A stretch of 64,000 nt of DNA from Bacteroidia bacterium (GCA_021287165.1 JAJTAY010000023.1:62001-126000); one strand, 5' to 3'. Shown: positions 42,863 to 53,171, numbered from the stretch's first letter. Notes: a model not told the origin generated them from the sequence alone. Translations and numbers: made by a program.

Positions 42863-45214
42863 TCAATACCTCAGTTTAACCATTTCGCCTTCTTTCAGGT
42901 CAAACCAGAAGTAGGTGTTATTTCCTCTTCGCCGCGATTGAAACGATTTGCCCTCAAGCTGCACTTTTTCGGAAGTGGTAACAAAGCTCAACGCCTCAAT
43001 CGGGTAAGGGTTGTGGTTGATCATCAGCATTTGGTTGTCGTCAATAGGGATGAGCTCCACGTTTTCGATGGCCTGATGGTAAGATGCAAGCCGGCTAATG
43101 GTGGTGTTGAGCAAGCGGCCGCTTTCTTGCAGCTTCGACAAAGTTTCCAGCGCCCTGTTGAACCCGGGCATGGCTACCAGGTTGCTGTCGGCGTCGTAGG
43201 TCCAGAAGCCTTTGCCGGGCAGCGTCCATGCGGGATAAACATGGTTGATCCAGATGCTGTGGTATAGCAACAGGCGTTCGAGCCGGGCGGGCGAAAAAGT
43301 GTAGTCCCACAGCCCGTCGGTAGGCATTTCGAGTGTACCGGTGGTGTTCCACAGCAGAAAACCCTGCGCTGATGGATGTTTTGAAAAGACAGGCTGTGGC
43401 AGCAGCGGTCCGAAGCCGGGGTAGGGGATGATGAAATTGCCGTCGAAAGCGTATTGCTCAAAGGTCCTGAGCTCTTCCGGAGCAGCGTTCCACAGGTAGC
43501 GAACGCCATATTTACGCCAAAGGTCGGCCGAATAATGTCGTATTCCCTTTATTAGCCCGTCGCCCACCATGTTTTCGCGGTTGGCATTGGGATGGTTGCT
43601 GTAACCGTGGTCTATCCAAAAGGCTGATTGATAGTGGTTTCTGGTAAAGCTCAGGGCTTCCTTCATCCATTGACGGGTGCTGCTGTGCTGTTCGGGGGTG
43701 TGCAGGCCTATTTCGTGCCCTTTGGCATATATCTGCCCGATGAATGTTCGGAAGGCGCTGTCTGCCAGGCTTGCATGCAATCCGGGGAAATGGCCCTCAC
43801 TGGCTTTTTTGTTTGTGATTTGCTCGGGGTTGTGGTAAAATATACTCTTGCTGAGGGGTATACCATAGCGGTCGAAACCTCCAACGGCCTTTTCAGGGCT
43901 TTTTATGGTATCGCAGCCAAAATGTACTGCCCTATGGGTGCGCAAATCGGTCCAATCGGCATGTTCGGTCCACACTACAGAGCCCTCAGCTCCGTAGGGC
44001 AGGGGCATTAACCGCGGCATATGAATGTTGCCCTGACCGGGCCAAAGGGCGAAATACCCCTCAAGCTCTTGCCTTTTTTTTAAAATCGGACTGCTTTGGT
44101 CTTCGAAATAGTCCTGCCGGCTTTCATCCTTAGGATAATGGATCAATGGATGGGCATGAGCATAGCTGAGGTTGGCCACCAGACGGGCAGGGTTCATGTC
44201 CAGCTGGATGCCGGCCAAATGACGACTTTGAAGCAAACTGAGCCTCCGTTCGTTTTTGCCGCTCACAAAGCCGCCCTGCCCGAGATAATAGCTCTTGCTG
44301 TTGCCGGTTTGGGACATCAGCGCCTTGTCGTCTATCGCATATTCGGGCCTTTCAGCCAGCGGAACAACCAATGCCTGCCTGAGCACTTTGGTTTTTCGCC
44401 TGAAACGGCTCTTCAGGTCAATTTTCAATCCTTGAAAACTGTCGGTGCTTAGCCTGATGTGCACCTTTTGGTATGGGTTGATGGCCACCAGCCTGGCCAA
44501 GATTTTGCCCTGTTCAAAAAACCTTCCCCTGAGCTTCCATTGGTCGGTATACCAACTCAGGGTGTCGCTGCCGCGAATGAGCTCAATCAACCATTGAAAC
44601 GGCCCGGATAATGGCCTTCCCCGGGCATCGGCCAATACGATTTGCCCGTTCGTTGGATTGTAATGCAGTTCAAATCGTTCATTTTGAAACAATAAGTTGG
44701 TTACACCCTGAGTTGAGGATTCATAAACCGAAGGTAAAAGGTTAGGGAAGCTGTGCGGCCGAATCAGAACATCGCCTTTAACCACTTCAAAATCAGCACT
44801 GTCAGTATTCCAGAAATAAACCCTGAGCGAGGCCTCCTGAAGGTAGTCGGGGGGCAGAAAAATGTGCGCCCGTGCTTTTGCTGTTCCCGTGCTGTCTGCC
44901 GGTTCCAGTTTCATGGCATGCCAGTAGCGTAGGGTATCGGCGGCCATGAGCGTGAGCACAAGCCAGGCTTTCTGTCCCTTGGCGAATTGCAGCTCTGCTC
45001 CGGCGAGCACTTCCAGTGGAGTGTTGGAAAGTGTTTGGGGAATGTTTACATCCCGGGCCAGCGCATAGGTATCCCAAGGCCTGATGTTCGCCTTGCTTTG
45101 CCCCCGGCTGTCCAGGTTCAGGTGAATGGTGTCGTTGTGGATGTAATCTGCTTGAGCTGCAGCAAAATACGGCAGTAGGAGAAAGATAAGGATGCTCAGT
45201 CGGGCATCAAGCAT
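42863..45214 (-). CDS. large secreted protein of unknown function, deacetylase-like motifs
   Basis: I do not recognise this 783-residue protein. It has an N-terminal signal peptide (about 1-20, ending FAAAQA). The first half looks beta-rich. From about residue 440 there are segments reminiscent of the NodB/CE4 deacetylase fold in order: SVVWTEHADWTDLRTHRAVH, then GHEIGLHTPEQHSS (an H-x5-H metal-site pattern), then SAFWIDHGYSNHPNANREN. The D/H/H metal triad is possible but not proven. The ATG at 45214 overlaps the butyrate kinase stop by 8 bp. Periplasmic or extracellular action on a glycan is the best guess. Confidence 0.7.
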   Translation of the reverse strand: MLDARLSILIFLLLPYFAAAQADYIHNDTIHLNLDSRGQSKANIRPWDTYALARDVNIPQTLSNTPLEVLAGAELQFAKGQKAWLVLTLMAADTLRYWHAMKLEPADSTGTAKARAHIFLPPDYLQEASLRVYFWNTDSADFEVVKGDVLIRPHSFPNLLPSVYESSTQGVTNLLFQNERFELHYNPTNGQIVLADARGRPLSGPFQWLIELIRGSDTLSWYTDQWKLRGRFFEQGKILARLVAINPYQKVHIRLSTDSFQGLKIDLKSRFRRKTKVLRQALVVPLAERPEYAIDDKALMSQTGNSKSYYLGQGGFVSGKNERRLSLLQSRHLAGIQLDMNPARLVANLSYAHAHPLIHYPKDESRQDYFEDQSSPILKKRQELEGYFALWPGQGNIHMPRLMPLPYGAEGSVVWTEHADWTDLRTHRAVHFGCDTIKSPEKAVGGFDRYGIPLSKSIFYHNPEQITNKKASEGHFPGLHASLADSAFRTFIGQIYAKGHEIGLHTPEQHSSTRQWMKEALSFTRNHYQSAFWIDHGYSNHPNANRENMVGDGLIKGIRHYSADLWRKYGVRYLWNAAPEELRTFEQYAFDGNFIIPYPGFGPLLPQPVFSKHPSAQGFLLWNTTGTLEMPTDGLWDYTFSPARLERLLLYHSIWINHVYPAWTLPGKGFWTYDADSNLVAMPGFNRALETLSKLQESGRLLNTTISRLASYHQAIENVELIPIDDNQMLMINHNPYPIEALSFVTTSEKVQLEGKSFQSRRRGNNTYFWFDLKEGEMVKLRY

Positions 45215-46283
45215 AATCCATTACTTCAACCTCGCCTTTGATGACGCGCATGGCATTGTAGGCATGAGCCTCCAGATCGTTCACCGTGGGATAGAGCGCC
45301 AGAGGAGCCAGCTTACCTACACGACGTTTGACGTTTTCGAGGAAGAGCTCGCTGTTGAAAATCTGTCCGGAAAGGATGATGGCATCCACCTCGCCTTCCA
45401 GGGTAGCATAATGCGAGGCAATTTCCTTGCTCACCTGATAAGCGCAAGCTTCGGAAACCAAGAGGGCTTTGGGATCTTTGGCGGCTATCATGGCGTTGAT
45501 TTGCTGTATGTTATCGGTACCAAGATAAGCAGCATAACCGCCTTTGGAGTTCACCATGTCGCGCATTTCCTTTTCGGTGTATTTGCCGCTGTAGCACACA
45601 CTGATGAGCTGACCCACGGGCAGTGTGCCGGTGCGGGTAATGCTGAAGGGGCCGCTTCCATCGAAGGCCTGATTCACGTCCACTACCTTGCCTTTCTGGT
45701 GAGCGCCCACCGAAATGCCGCCCAAACCAATATGACAGACGATCAGGTTAAGGTCTTCGTATTGTTTGTTAATGCTTTTGGCATATTTACGGGCAAAGAA
45801 CTTGTGGCTCAAGGCGTGGAAAATGGATTTGTTTTCGAAGAGCGGGTGACCAGTCATGCGGGCAAGGTCCGAAAGCTCGTCCACCACCACGGGGTCGGCC
45901 ATATAGGCCTGCGTGCCGGTCATGGCTGCCAGGTCGAAAGCAATAAGTCCGCCAAGGTTGGTTTCGTGCATACCCGAAACGCCTTTGCGCAAATCTTCCA
46001 CCATGCGCGTATTCACCCTGTAAACGCCTGATTTGAGTGGCTTTACCAGGCCGCTACGCGCCATAATGATGTCCACCTTTTGCACATCGTAGTCGTTGCG
46101 CTTTAGCTCAGCTATGATGGCATCGCGCCGGTAGGCCGTCTGGTCGGGGATAAAGTCAAAACGGGCCAGCTCTTCGGCGGGGTGTTTGATGCTCTTGAGA
46201 AACATGGGCTCGGTATTGTAATAAACCGCGATACGGGTTGCCCATTTTTCAGGATAGATGACGAGGATTTTTTTCTGCAGCAT
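45207..46283 (-). CDS. buk: butyrate kinase
   Basis: Acetokinase-family enzyme that interconverts butyryl phosphate/ADP and butyrate/ATP, also accepting branched acyl groups. 358 residues, normal length. Family motifs: HIGLGGISVGAHQKGKVVDV, FDGSGPFSITRTGTLPVGQL, KGGYAAYLGTDN and IILSGQIFNSELFLENVKRR. No phosphotransbutyrylase gene is next to it. Instead it follows the acyl-CoA mutase IcmF on the same strand, suggesting use on isobutyryl or butyryl phosphate. It has its own -7 element (46308-46315). Confidence 0.95.
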   Translation of the reverse strand: MLQKKILVIYPEKWATRIAVYYNTEPMFLKSIKHPAEELARFDFIPDQTAYRRDAIIAELKRNDYDVQKVDIIMARSGLVKPLKSGVYRVNTRMVEDLRKGVSGMHETNLGGLIAFDLAAMTGTQAYMADPVVVDELSDLARMTGHPLFENKSIFHALSHKFFARKYAKSINKQYEDLNLIVCHIGLGGISVGAHQKGKVVDVNQAFDGSGPFSITRTGTLPVGQLISVCYSGKYTEKEMRDMVNSKGGYAAYLGTDNIQQINAMIAAKDPKALLVSEACAYQVSKEIASHYATLEGEVDAIILSGQIFNSELFLENVKRRVGKLAPLALYPTVNDLEAHAYNAMRVIKGEVEVMDYA

Positions 46284-46307
46284 GTGGGCTTACATTTCGG
46301 ACTCGGG

Positions 46308-46315
46308 CAAAGGTA
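46308..46315 (-). promoter_or_regulatory. -7 element of buk
   Basis: Minus-strand TACCTTTG, 24 bp before the ATG at 46283, with a TTTG 17 bp further upstream (46333-46336). Confidence 0.5.
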
Positions 46316-46384
46316 AAAAAGCTTTTGCAAAGCAAAGGGGCAAAACGCCTACATCGCAACAGATGGTTGCTGGCAGACGGATAA

Positions 46385-49300
46385 CTACATATTTCTGCGG
46401 TACTGCCCCCCAACCTCGAACAGACAATGGGTAATCTGGCCCAAAGAAGCGTATTTTGCGACTTCCATCAGGGCTTCAAACACATTTCCGCCGCTCAGAG
46501 CGGTCTGACGGAGGTTTTCAAGCGATAGTGCCGCCTCCGCGGGCCAGCTGGCATGCAGGCTTTGTATGTTGGCTATCTGTTGTTCTTTTTCCTCAGTTGT
46601 TGCGCGGATCACCTCGCCCGGAATGATGGTAGGCGAGCCTTTGCTCGACAGGAAGGTATTTACACCGATCACAGGCAGCTTGCCGCTGTGCTTGAGTGTT
46701 TCGTAATAAAGCGACTCCTCCTGTATCTTGCTGCGCTGATACATGGTCTCCATGGCGCCAAGTACGCCGCCCCGCTCGGTAAGCCGGTCGAACTCGGCGA
46801 GCACGGCTTCTTCAACCAGTTGCGTCAGCTCCTCAATGATGAACGCGCCTTGCAGCGGATTCTGGTTTTTGGCCAGCCCGAGCTCGTGGTTGATGATCAT
46901 TTGTATGGCCATGGCCCTGCGCACGCTTTCTTCGGTGGGCGTGGTGATGGCTTCGTCGTAGGCATTGGTATGCAGCGAGTTGCAGTTGTCGTAAATGGCA
47001 TATAATGCCTGTAAGGTAGTACGAATATCGTTAAAGTCGATTTCCTGAGCATGCAGCGAGCGACCTGAGGTCTGGATGTGGTATTTGAGCTTTTGCGAGC
47101 GCTCCGAAGCACCATATTTTAGCTTCATGGCTTTGGCCCAGATGAGGCGCGCTACCCGTCCAATGACCGAAAACTCCGGATCAACCCCATTGGAAAAGAA
47201 AAAGCTGAGGTTTGGCGCAAAGTCGTCAATTTTCATTCCTCTCGACAGGTAGTATTCCACGTAGGTGAAGCCGTTGGCCAGCGTAAAGGCCAGCTGCGAA
47301 ATGGGGTTGGCGCCCGCCTCGGCAATGTGGTAGCCCGAAATAGATACGGAATAGAAGTTTTGCACATTGTGCCGGATGAAATAGTCCTGCACATCGCCCA
47401 TGAGCTTGAGCGAAAAGTCGGTGGAGAAGATACAGGTGTTTTGTGCCTGGTCTTCCTTGAGTATGTCGGCCTGTACCGTACCCCGAACGCGACACAGTGT
47501 GTCGGCTTTGATGCGCTCATACACTTCGCGGGGCAGGACGCGGTCGCCGCTGATACCCAGCAGCAACAGGCCAAGGCCGTTGTTGCCCTGAGGCAGGTTG
47601 CCGTTGTAGGTGGGCCTTATGAGGCCTTTCTCGCTGTAGATTTTTTCGATGGTGGCCTGCACCTCACGCTCCATGCCGTTTTCACGAATGTAGAGCTCGC
47701 ATTGCTGGTCGATGGCGGCATTCATGAAGAATGCGGTGATGGCCGGTGCAGGCCCGTTGATGGTCATGCTCACGCTGGTTTTGGGATCAACCAGGTCGAA
47801 GCCTGAGTAGAGCTTTTTGGCGTCGTCGAGGCAGGCCACCGACACACCGGCGTTGCCGATTTTGCCATAAATGTCAGGCCGCCTACCAGGGTCTTCCCCA
47901 TACAGGGTTACTGAGTCGAAAGCCGTTGAGAGCCTTCGGGCTGGCATGCCATAGCTCAGGTAGTGAAAGCGTTTATTGGTGCGCTCGGGGCCACCCTCTC
48001 CGGCAAACATGCGTGTAGGGTCTTCCTCTTCTCGCTTGAAAGGAAAAACGCCTGCCGCAAAGGGGAACTCACCCGGTACGTTTTCGCTCAGGCTCCAGCG
48101 TACGATTTCGCCCCACGAACGGAAAGGCGGCATGGCCACCTTGGGAATCTGCAGGTGCGACAGGCTTTCGGTATGCGTTTCCACCCTGATTTCGCGTCCG
48201 CGCACTTTATAAACGTATTCCTGATTGTGGTAACGGGCTTTTTTCTCATCCCAGCCTTTTACAATTTCGCGAACATCGTGATGTACCTGATTTTTAGCGT
48301 CTTCAAGAAGTTGCTCGAGGTTTTCGGCCTTTTCACCTTTGTCCATGAGCAGGCCGAGTGTTTCGTTCACAGCCTGCCAACGGGCAGCAGCCTGGCTTTG
48401 CTCCTCCACCCATCGGTTGTATTTGCGCACGGTTTCCGAAATCTCGCTCAGGTAGCGTACCCGCGAGGGCGGAATGATGAATAGCTTTTCCGACATCTCC
48501 TGAGGTGGCTGCATGCGGGTGTCGAAACCGGTGCCTGTTTTGCGGTTGATGGCCTCGAGCAAGGCCAGGTAAAGGGCATTCACTCCGGGATCGTTGAACT
48601 GCGAGGCGATGGTGCCAAACACCGGCATCTCGTCCGGATTGCGGTCAAACAGCCTGTGGTTGCGCTGGTATTGCTTCTTCACATCGCGCAGGGCATCGAG
48701 GGCACCGCGCTTGTCAAACTTGTTGATGGCCACCACATCAGCAAAGTCAAGCATGTCGATCTTTTCGAGCTGACTGGCTGCACCATATTCAGGGGTCATC
48801 ACATAGAGCGAAACATCGCTGTGGTCAACAATTTCGGTGTCGCTTTGTCCTATACCGCTGGTTTCGAGGATGATGAGGTCGAAGCCTGAGGCCTGCAATA
48901 TGATCTCGGCATCGCGCACATATTTCGACATGGCCAGGTTCGACTGCCGGGTGGCCAGCGAACGCATAAAAACGTTGGGGTGGTCGATTGCATTCATGCG
49001 GATGCGGTCGCCCAGCAAAGCGCCACCGCTCTTGCGTTTCGACGGATCAACAGAGATGATGCCCAGGGTTTTGCCCGGCTGATCGTGCACAAAACGGCGC
49101 ACAATTTCATCCACCAGGCTCGACTTGCCCGCTCCGCCCGTGCCCGTTATGCCCAGCACCGGCGCGCGTTTGACGGTGTTTTCCTTAAGCTGGCGCGCCA
49201 GCGGTGCTGCTTCGTCGGGATAGTTTTCGGCCGCCGAAATGAGGGAGGCAATAAGCCTGTGGTTGCTGCTGGTAAGCAGTTCTGGCCTGAAGTGGATGTC

Positions 49301-49777
49301 TTTTCCCGTTGGAAAATCGCAATGTTCGAGCAGGTGGTTGATCATGCCCTGAAGCCCCATGGCCCGGCCATCGTCGGGCGAGTAGATGCGGGTAATGCCA
49401 TAGGCATGCAGCTCTTCGATTTCTGTTGGCAGAATCACGCCGCCACCTCCCCCGAAAATGCGGATGTGCCCGCAGCCTTGCTCGTGCAGCAGGTCGTACA
49501 TATATTTGAAAAACTCCATGTGGCCGCCCTGATACGAGGTGATGGCAATGGCCTGCACATCTTCCTGTATGGCAGCCTGCACAATTTCGTGTACCGAACG
49601 GTTGTGCCCCAGGTGAATCACCTCGGCCCCGCTGGCCTGCAAAATGCGCCGCATGATGTTGATGGCAGCATCGTGTCCGTCGAAAAGCGAGGCCGCCGTT
49701 ACGATGCGGATATGTTGTTTGGGTTTATAAATGTCAGTGTACTGTTTGTCAGCCGTTTGAGTAGCCTGCTTTTGCAT
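46385..49777 (-). CDS. icmF: fused acyl-CoA mutase IcmF
   Basis: Cobalamin-dependent fusion enzyme of 1130 residues, interconverting isobutyryl-CoA and n-butyryl-CoA (some members also act on pivalyl-CoA). Domains in order: B12-binding domain with the cobalt-ligand His in [10 protein letters not shown] (about residues 31-40), MeaB-type G-protein chaperone with P-loop [12 protein letters not shown] (about 209-220), linker, and the mutase TIM barrel (about 560-1090; [34 protein letters not shown]). The ATG at 49777 is chosen because the upstream in-frame codon at 49798 is TTG and overlaps the -7 element. About 100 bp precede buk. Confidence 0.93.
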   Translation of the reverse strand: MQKQATQTADKQYTDIYKPKQHIRIVTAASLFDGHDAAINIMRRILQASGAEVIHLGHNRSVHEIVQAAIQEDVQAIAITSYQGGHMEFFKYMYDLLHEQGCGHIRIFGGGGGVILPTEIEELHAYGITRIYSPDDGRAMGLQGMINHLLEHCDFPTGKDIHFRPELLTSSNHRLIASLISAAENYPDEAAPLARQLKENTVKRAPVLGITGTGGAGKSSLVDEIVRRFVHDQPGKTLGIISVDPSKRKSGGALLGDRIRMNAIDHPNVFMRSLATRQSNLAMSKYVRDAEIILQASGFDLIILETSGIGQSDTEIVDHSDVSLYVMTPEYGAASQLEKIDMLDFADVVAINKFDKRGALDALRDVKKQYQRNHRLFDRNPDEMPVFGTIASQFNDPGVNALYLALLEAINRKTGTGFDTRMQPPQEMSEKLFIIPPSRVRYLSEISETVRKYNRWVEEQSQAAARWQAVNETLGLLMDKGEKAENLEQLLEDAKNQVHHDVREIVKGWDEKKARYHNQEYVYKVRGREIRVETHTESLSHLQIPKVAMPPFRSWGEIVRWSLSENVPGEFPFAAGVFPFKREEEDPTRMFAGEGGPERTNKRFHYLSYGMPARRLSTAFDSVTLYGEDPGRRPDIYGKIGNAGVSVACLDDAKKLYSGFDLVDPKTSVSMTINGPAPAITAFFMNAAIDQQCELYIRENGMEREVQATIEKIYSEKGLIRPTYNGNLPQGNNGLGLLLLGISGDRVLPREVYERIKADTLCRVRGTVQADILKEDQAQNTCIFSTDFSLKLMGDVQDYFIRHNVQNFYSVSISGYHIAEAGANPISQLAFTLANGFTYVEYYLSRGMKIDDFAPNLSFFFSNGVDPEFSVIGRVARLIWAKAMKLKYGASERSQKLKYHIQTSGRSLHAQEIDFNDIRTTLQALYAIYDNCNSLHTNAYDEAITTPTEESVRRAMAIQMIINHELGLAKNQNPLQGAFIIEELTQLVEEAVLAEFDRLTERGGVLGAMETMYQRSKIQEESLYYETLKHSGKLPVIGVNTFLSSKGSPTIIPGEVIRATTEEKEQQIANIQSLHASWPAEAALSLENLRQTALSGGNVFEALMEVAKYASLGQITHCLFEVGGQYRRNM

Positions 49778-49795
49778 TGTGAGTGTTGTTTTGTG

Positions 49796-49803
49796 CAAAT
49801 ATA
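49796..49803 (-). promoter_or_regulatory. -7 element of icmF
   Basis: Minus-strand TATATTTG, 18 bp before the ATG at 49777. It overlaps the alternative TTG codon at 49798 and so argues against it. Confidence 0.5.
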
Positions 49804-50064
49804 GCTTTTCGGCCCGAATGGGCGCAGACGATTGCAGGATAACGGACCTGGCCTTTTGGCTTTATTATATGGTCATGAGGTTGATAAAGAAACTATGAAA
49901 AGCTTTTTGAACCCCCGCCAGCAAGGCCGCTTATGCAATTCCGGGCCTCAGACTGCACCTCTTCGGAAGATGATCGCTGCCGACGATTAGACTAAAAAAT
50001 AGGAATCAACAGCTTTATATAATACCGACTTTCAACGGAATCTTGATGGCCGAAGCATTCAATT

Positions 50065-50646
50065 TCAGACGGTTTCGTTTACCTCCTTTGACCAAAGGCG
50101 CCTTTTTCTTCTGCTGTCGAAATGCAATAAAATAGTAAGCACGAAAAGCGCCATACTCATCATTAATGGAATGAGAAACATATTTTCCGACGAAACAAAT
50201 AACCCGGTAAGCAGAGCCCCAAGCGATATGATGCCCGCAAAAATTGCAAACCAGATAGTCTTGTAAAACCATGCGTACGGAAAGAAATGAGCTCCGGTAA
50301 TTATTGCATAAACCATGACGAAATATTCGGGCGACTTTATCAGCGCGAAAATGAGAAACGGGAAGTAGAACAATTGAGCGAAATTCAGCCAGAGACCCAA
50401 TGGCTGCAGCGGATTTTCCCTGATTGTCCAGCTTGTTTTGATAATTCTTGAGATTAACAGTGCCAGCGGAAGCATGAGGCTTCCAACAATAAACGTCAGC
50501 ACCGATTTATCGTAGGGCTTTGCATCAAGTGTCCACACGAAAGCTATTGCAAGCCAGATTATGCTTGCGGCCAGGGTAAAATCGAGTCCGTTTTTCAGTT
50601 TAACGGAGAGCTCTGTTCTCAAATTTTCAAACGTTTCTTTTGTCAT
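50065..50646 (-). CDS. multi-pass membrane protein, DUF7010-like
   Basis: Integral membrane protein of 193 residues with about six transmembrane helices and a basic C terminus (DSRRKRRLW). The pattern of an N-terminal ELR-type helix, then GLDFTLAASIIWLAIAFVW and PYAWFYKTIWFAIFAGIIS, resembles the uncharacterised DUF7010 family. Function unknown. I prefer ATG 50646; an in-frame ATG at 50694 would add 16 residues and abut the neighbouring gene. It lies in an AT-richer stretch. Confidence 0.65.
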   Translation of the reverse strand: MTKETFENLRTELSVKLKNGLDFTLAASIIWLAIAFVWTLDAKPYDKSVLTFIVGSLMLPLALLISRIIKTSWTIRENPLQPLGLWLNFAQLFYFPFLIFALIKSPEYFVMVYAIITGAHFFPYAWFYKTIWFAIFAGIISLGALLTGLFVSSENMFLIPLMMSMALFVLTILLHFDSRRKRRLWSKEVNETV

Positions 50647-50699
50647 GTTTTCTTTGATAACGATTGCTTGGTTACATCTATTTTTATTGAACATCCCAT

Positions 50700-51038
50700 T
50701 TATCCTTTCCTAAAAACGGGCTCTTTTCCCATATTAGCCTCTCTCATTATTAGTGTCATTTTGGAAGAAAAGTCGTTGTTTTCGGCATGAAAACGCACAA
50801 CACCCAATTCGCCTATAAAACGCTCCTGAGTGAGGGCTGTGATAAAATCGCCGAATTGGTTATACTGCAAATCAAGATCGGACATTTCCTGTTTAACTTT
50901 TAAAATGGATAAAACACCGGTTGTGCATTTTAGTTCTTGCTTTACACTGGCCAACTTTTCCCTTTTGCAAGCAATAAAAAGCAAAGGGATTAATAAAATG
51001 CCCAATAGCGCCCTCTTATCATTCAGTTTTGGCTCCAA
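50700..51038 (-). CDS. small putative lipoprotein with TTG start
   Basis: A 112-residue open frame with a hydrophobic N terminus and a lipobox-like LLFIAC (Cys about residue 24). I do not recognise the family. No ATG is available between the upstream in-frame stop (51063-51065) and the signal sequence, so translation would need the TTG at 51038. The frame ends 6 bp before the ATG at 50694 of the downstream membrane protein. It may be a real small lipoprotein or the remains of a longer gene. Confidence 0.4.
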   Translation of the reverse strand: MEPKLNDKRALLGILLIPLLFIACKREKLASVKQELKCTTGVLSILKVKQEMSDLDLQYNQFGDFITALTQERFIGELGVVRFHAENNDFSSKMTLIMREANMGKEPVFRKG

Positions 51039-51419
51039 AGCGTAAAATGCAGAACCTGTTATTTATAGGACAATACATTGGTGTATTGCATCATGGCTTC
51101 ATGCTTCTGATAATAAGGTGTAAAACGCCATTGTCTGGCGCAAAGGCACTTTTTTCCATTCCCCAAAGCTAAGAAATGGATCAGTACGTTGAGAAGAAAT
51201 ATGAATATTCACGCAGCCTTAGCTGTAAACCAATGATAAGCCCTGGCCTAGGCTTCATTTTCAACAAGTCCGGCTCTTAACAACAAGGCTAGCAATTAAA
51301 TAGCCCAGATACAATAAGAAATTGCATGCCGTTTTTCTACCACACAACTGTATAGTTCGGGCAGGCAAGGTAGAATTAATCAGACTTTTATTGGGAATAC
51401 CCTTTGTTTGCCAATATTT
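51039..51419. other. intergenic stretch without a recognised gene
   Basis: About 380 bp between the small lipoprotein and the aquaporin remnant. I see no supported reading frame. One hairpin (CGCCA-N5-TGGCG, about 51128-51142) lies a few bases before a T run at about 51152-51157 and could be a weak terminator on the plus strand. Confidence 0.4.
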
Positions 51420-51610
51420 TTATTCTTTCTCAGGCGAAATCATTTGATAAACAAACCCAGCCAGCATTGCTCCCGCAATCGGGGCGACAATAAAAAGCCA
51501 GAGCTGTTCTATTGCCCAACCTTGTACAAATAATGCCTGACTAATGTTTCTAGTAGAATAGACTGATTTAAGTCCGGTTTTAAAGGATATTGCGTTTGTA
51601 TATTGAAAAG
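51420..51610 (-). pseudogene. aqpZ: C-terminal remnant of an aquaporin (AqpZ-like) gene
   Basis: On the minus strand, ending at the TAA at 51420-51422, is a frame whose last 45 or so residues read like the final helix region of AqpZ: QALFVQGWAIEQLWLF, then VAPIAGAMLAG, ending ISPEKE. The expected preceding NPARS region is degenerate: a TN residue pair survives, but the following segment does not match. The rest of the gene (about 180 residues) is absent, and a histidine kinase gene on the same strand ends 3 bp upstream. This looks like deletion or replacement of a water channel gene. Confidence 0.6.
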
Positions 51611-51613
51611 CAT

Positions 51614-52867
51614 TTAGTTCATTTCTTCTTTTTCTGAAATCAGTGGAATTGTGAACGAAAAACTAGTGCCAATACCCGGAGTGCTTTCTACCCAAATTCT
51701 CCCTCCATTCTTATCGATAAAGTCTTTGCAAAGTATCAGACCAAGTCCGGTCCCTTTCTCATTTTGGGTGCCGCGCGTCGAATTATTTTCTAATATGGAA
51801 AAAAACTTGTCAAGTCTTTCCTTAGATATGCCAACTCCACTGTCCTCTACTGTAACTATTAACTCTCCATTTCCGGGAGCAGAGGAGATTTTGATTTTTC
51901 CATCTTTATTGGTGTATTTTATAGCATTCGAAGTTAAATTCCGCAATACCGTGCTGATCATTTCTCTGTCGCCAAAAACCAAAGATGGGGATATATTATT
52001 TTCAATTTTAATTAACTTCTGTTTTGCAGTTGGTTCTAGTAATGAAACAATTTCGTCACATACAGATTTAATATCAAATTGCACAGGAGAAAATGGCATT
52101 CTGCCCGACTCCAGTTGCGACCAGGTCATTAAGTTAGTTAATAAATCCATCGCCTGTTTTGATGATTTCAAGATAAGTCTTGCAATTTCATCAATTTTAC
52201 TGTAATCCTTTTCTTTAATATATTCACCTAAAAGCTCGCTGGACAGGAAAATGGAGGTGAATGGCGATTTTAAGTCGTGAGCAATTATAGAAAAGAATTT
52301 ATCTTTTGTCGCATTCAGTTCTTTTAACCTTAGCTCATTGTCCTTAATTTCAGTAATATCATAACATGAACCTATATAACCTAAAAAAGTGTTATCCAGA
52401 TCATAAAATGGCCTGCCAAAATCCCTTATCCACCGGTATTCGTTAAATTTGTTCTTCATTCGGTACTCCATCAAAAAGGCCTCTCTTTTATCGAATGCCG
52501 TTACATAGGTGTTCAAACAAAATTCAAAATCATCTGGATGAACACCTTCTGCCCAACCATTCCCGAATTCCTGCTCCATTGTTCTCCCCGTAAACTCAAG
52601 CCAGGTCTTGTTAAAATAGTCACACAGCTTGTCTAAGCGCGAGCGCCAGATAAGGGCAGGAAACTCTTCAAAAATTTTTAAGTATAGTTCTTTCGCCTGC
52701 GAAATTGCTACATGCTCATTTTTAAGCGATGCATTTTCTGCTTCAAGCGCTTCGATTTTTTCTTTCAATGCAGTGATTTCGTTATCCATACTCAAAGGTT
52801 TCTGCTCATTTTTATACATTTCCATCTGGAGGAAAAAAAGACTGAACAATAAGCCAATAAGCAACAT
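51614..52867 (-). CDS. PAS-domain sensor histidine kinase
   Basis: Sensor kinase of 417 residues. A short hydrophobic N terminus is followed by a coiled-coil segment (about 27-58, EITALKEKIEALEAENASLK) and a PAS domain (about 60-175; ALIWRSRLDKLCDYFNKTWL, GWAEGVHPDDF, YRWIRDFGRP). The HisKA motif is FSIIAHDLKSPF; ATPase motifs are LTSNAIKYT, VEDSGVGIS and GTGLGLILCK. No response regulator is adjacent, so it is an orphan kinase. Alternative starts at MEMYKN or MDNEIT would remove the hydrophobic segment. Composition is AT-rich relative to the window. Confidence 0.88.
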   Translation of the reverse strand: MLLIGLLFSLFFLQMEMYKNEQKPLSMDNEITALKEKIEALEAENASLKNEHVAISQAKELYLKIFEEFPALIWRSRLDKLCDYFNKTWLEFTGRTMEQEFGNGWAEGVHPDDFEFCLNTYVTAFDKREAFLMEYRMKNKFNEYRWIRDFGRPFYDLDNTFLGYIGSCYDITEIKDNELRLKELNATKDKFFSIIAHDLKSPFTSIFLSSELLGEYIKEKDYSKIDEIARLILKSSKQAMDLLTNLMTWSQLESGRMPFSPVQFDIKSVCDEIVSLLEPTAKQKLIKIENNISPSLVFGDREMISTVLRNLTSNAIKYTNKDGKIKISSAPGNGELIVTVEDSGVGISKERLDKFFSILENNSTRGTQNEKGTGLGLILCKDFIDKNGGRIWVESTPGIGTSFSFTIPLISEKEEMN

Positions 52868-53171
52868 TTTTGCAACCCCGTTTGCCCCTGACAGAATTAT
52901 TTCCGGAGTCCGAAATTAATACACGAATCTTGACTTGTCAACCGTCAATGCTGTCTGAAACCCAGGTTACAAAGCAGGCTTTTGAACAATTCATCATAAG
53001 TATTGAAAGAGCAACTCAATCGCTTCAGGGAGATGCTCCGCATTTTCAATAACAACTTTCGTTTGAAAAATAGTGATGAAATCCCGCCAGGAATTTAGTA
53101 TCCCCGCATCAGGATTTTTTTGAGTCCCTTAATTCTTTGCCCGCAATCCGTAATCAGATTCCCCCTTCTGG
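52868..53171. other. intergenic stretch, possible gene fragment on the minus strand
   Basis: About 300 bp with no complete gene. On the minus strand a stop-to-stop frame of about 43 codons (near 52990-53125) reads plausibly as protein (ILNSWRDFITIFQTKVVIEN, then HLPEAIELLFQYL) but has no start codon. It may be the 3' end of a lost gene. The source family was not recognised. Confidence 0.25.
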
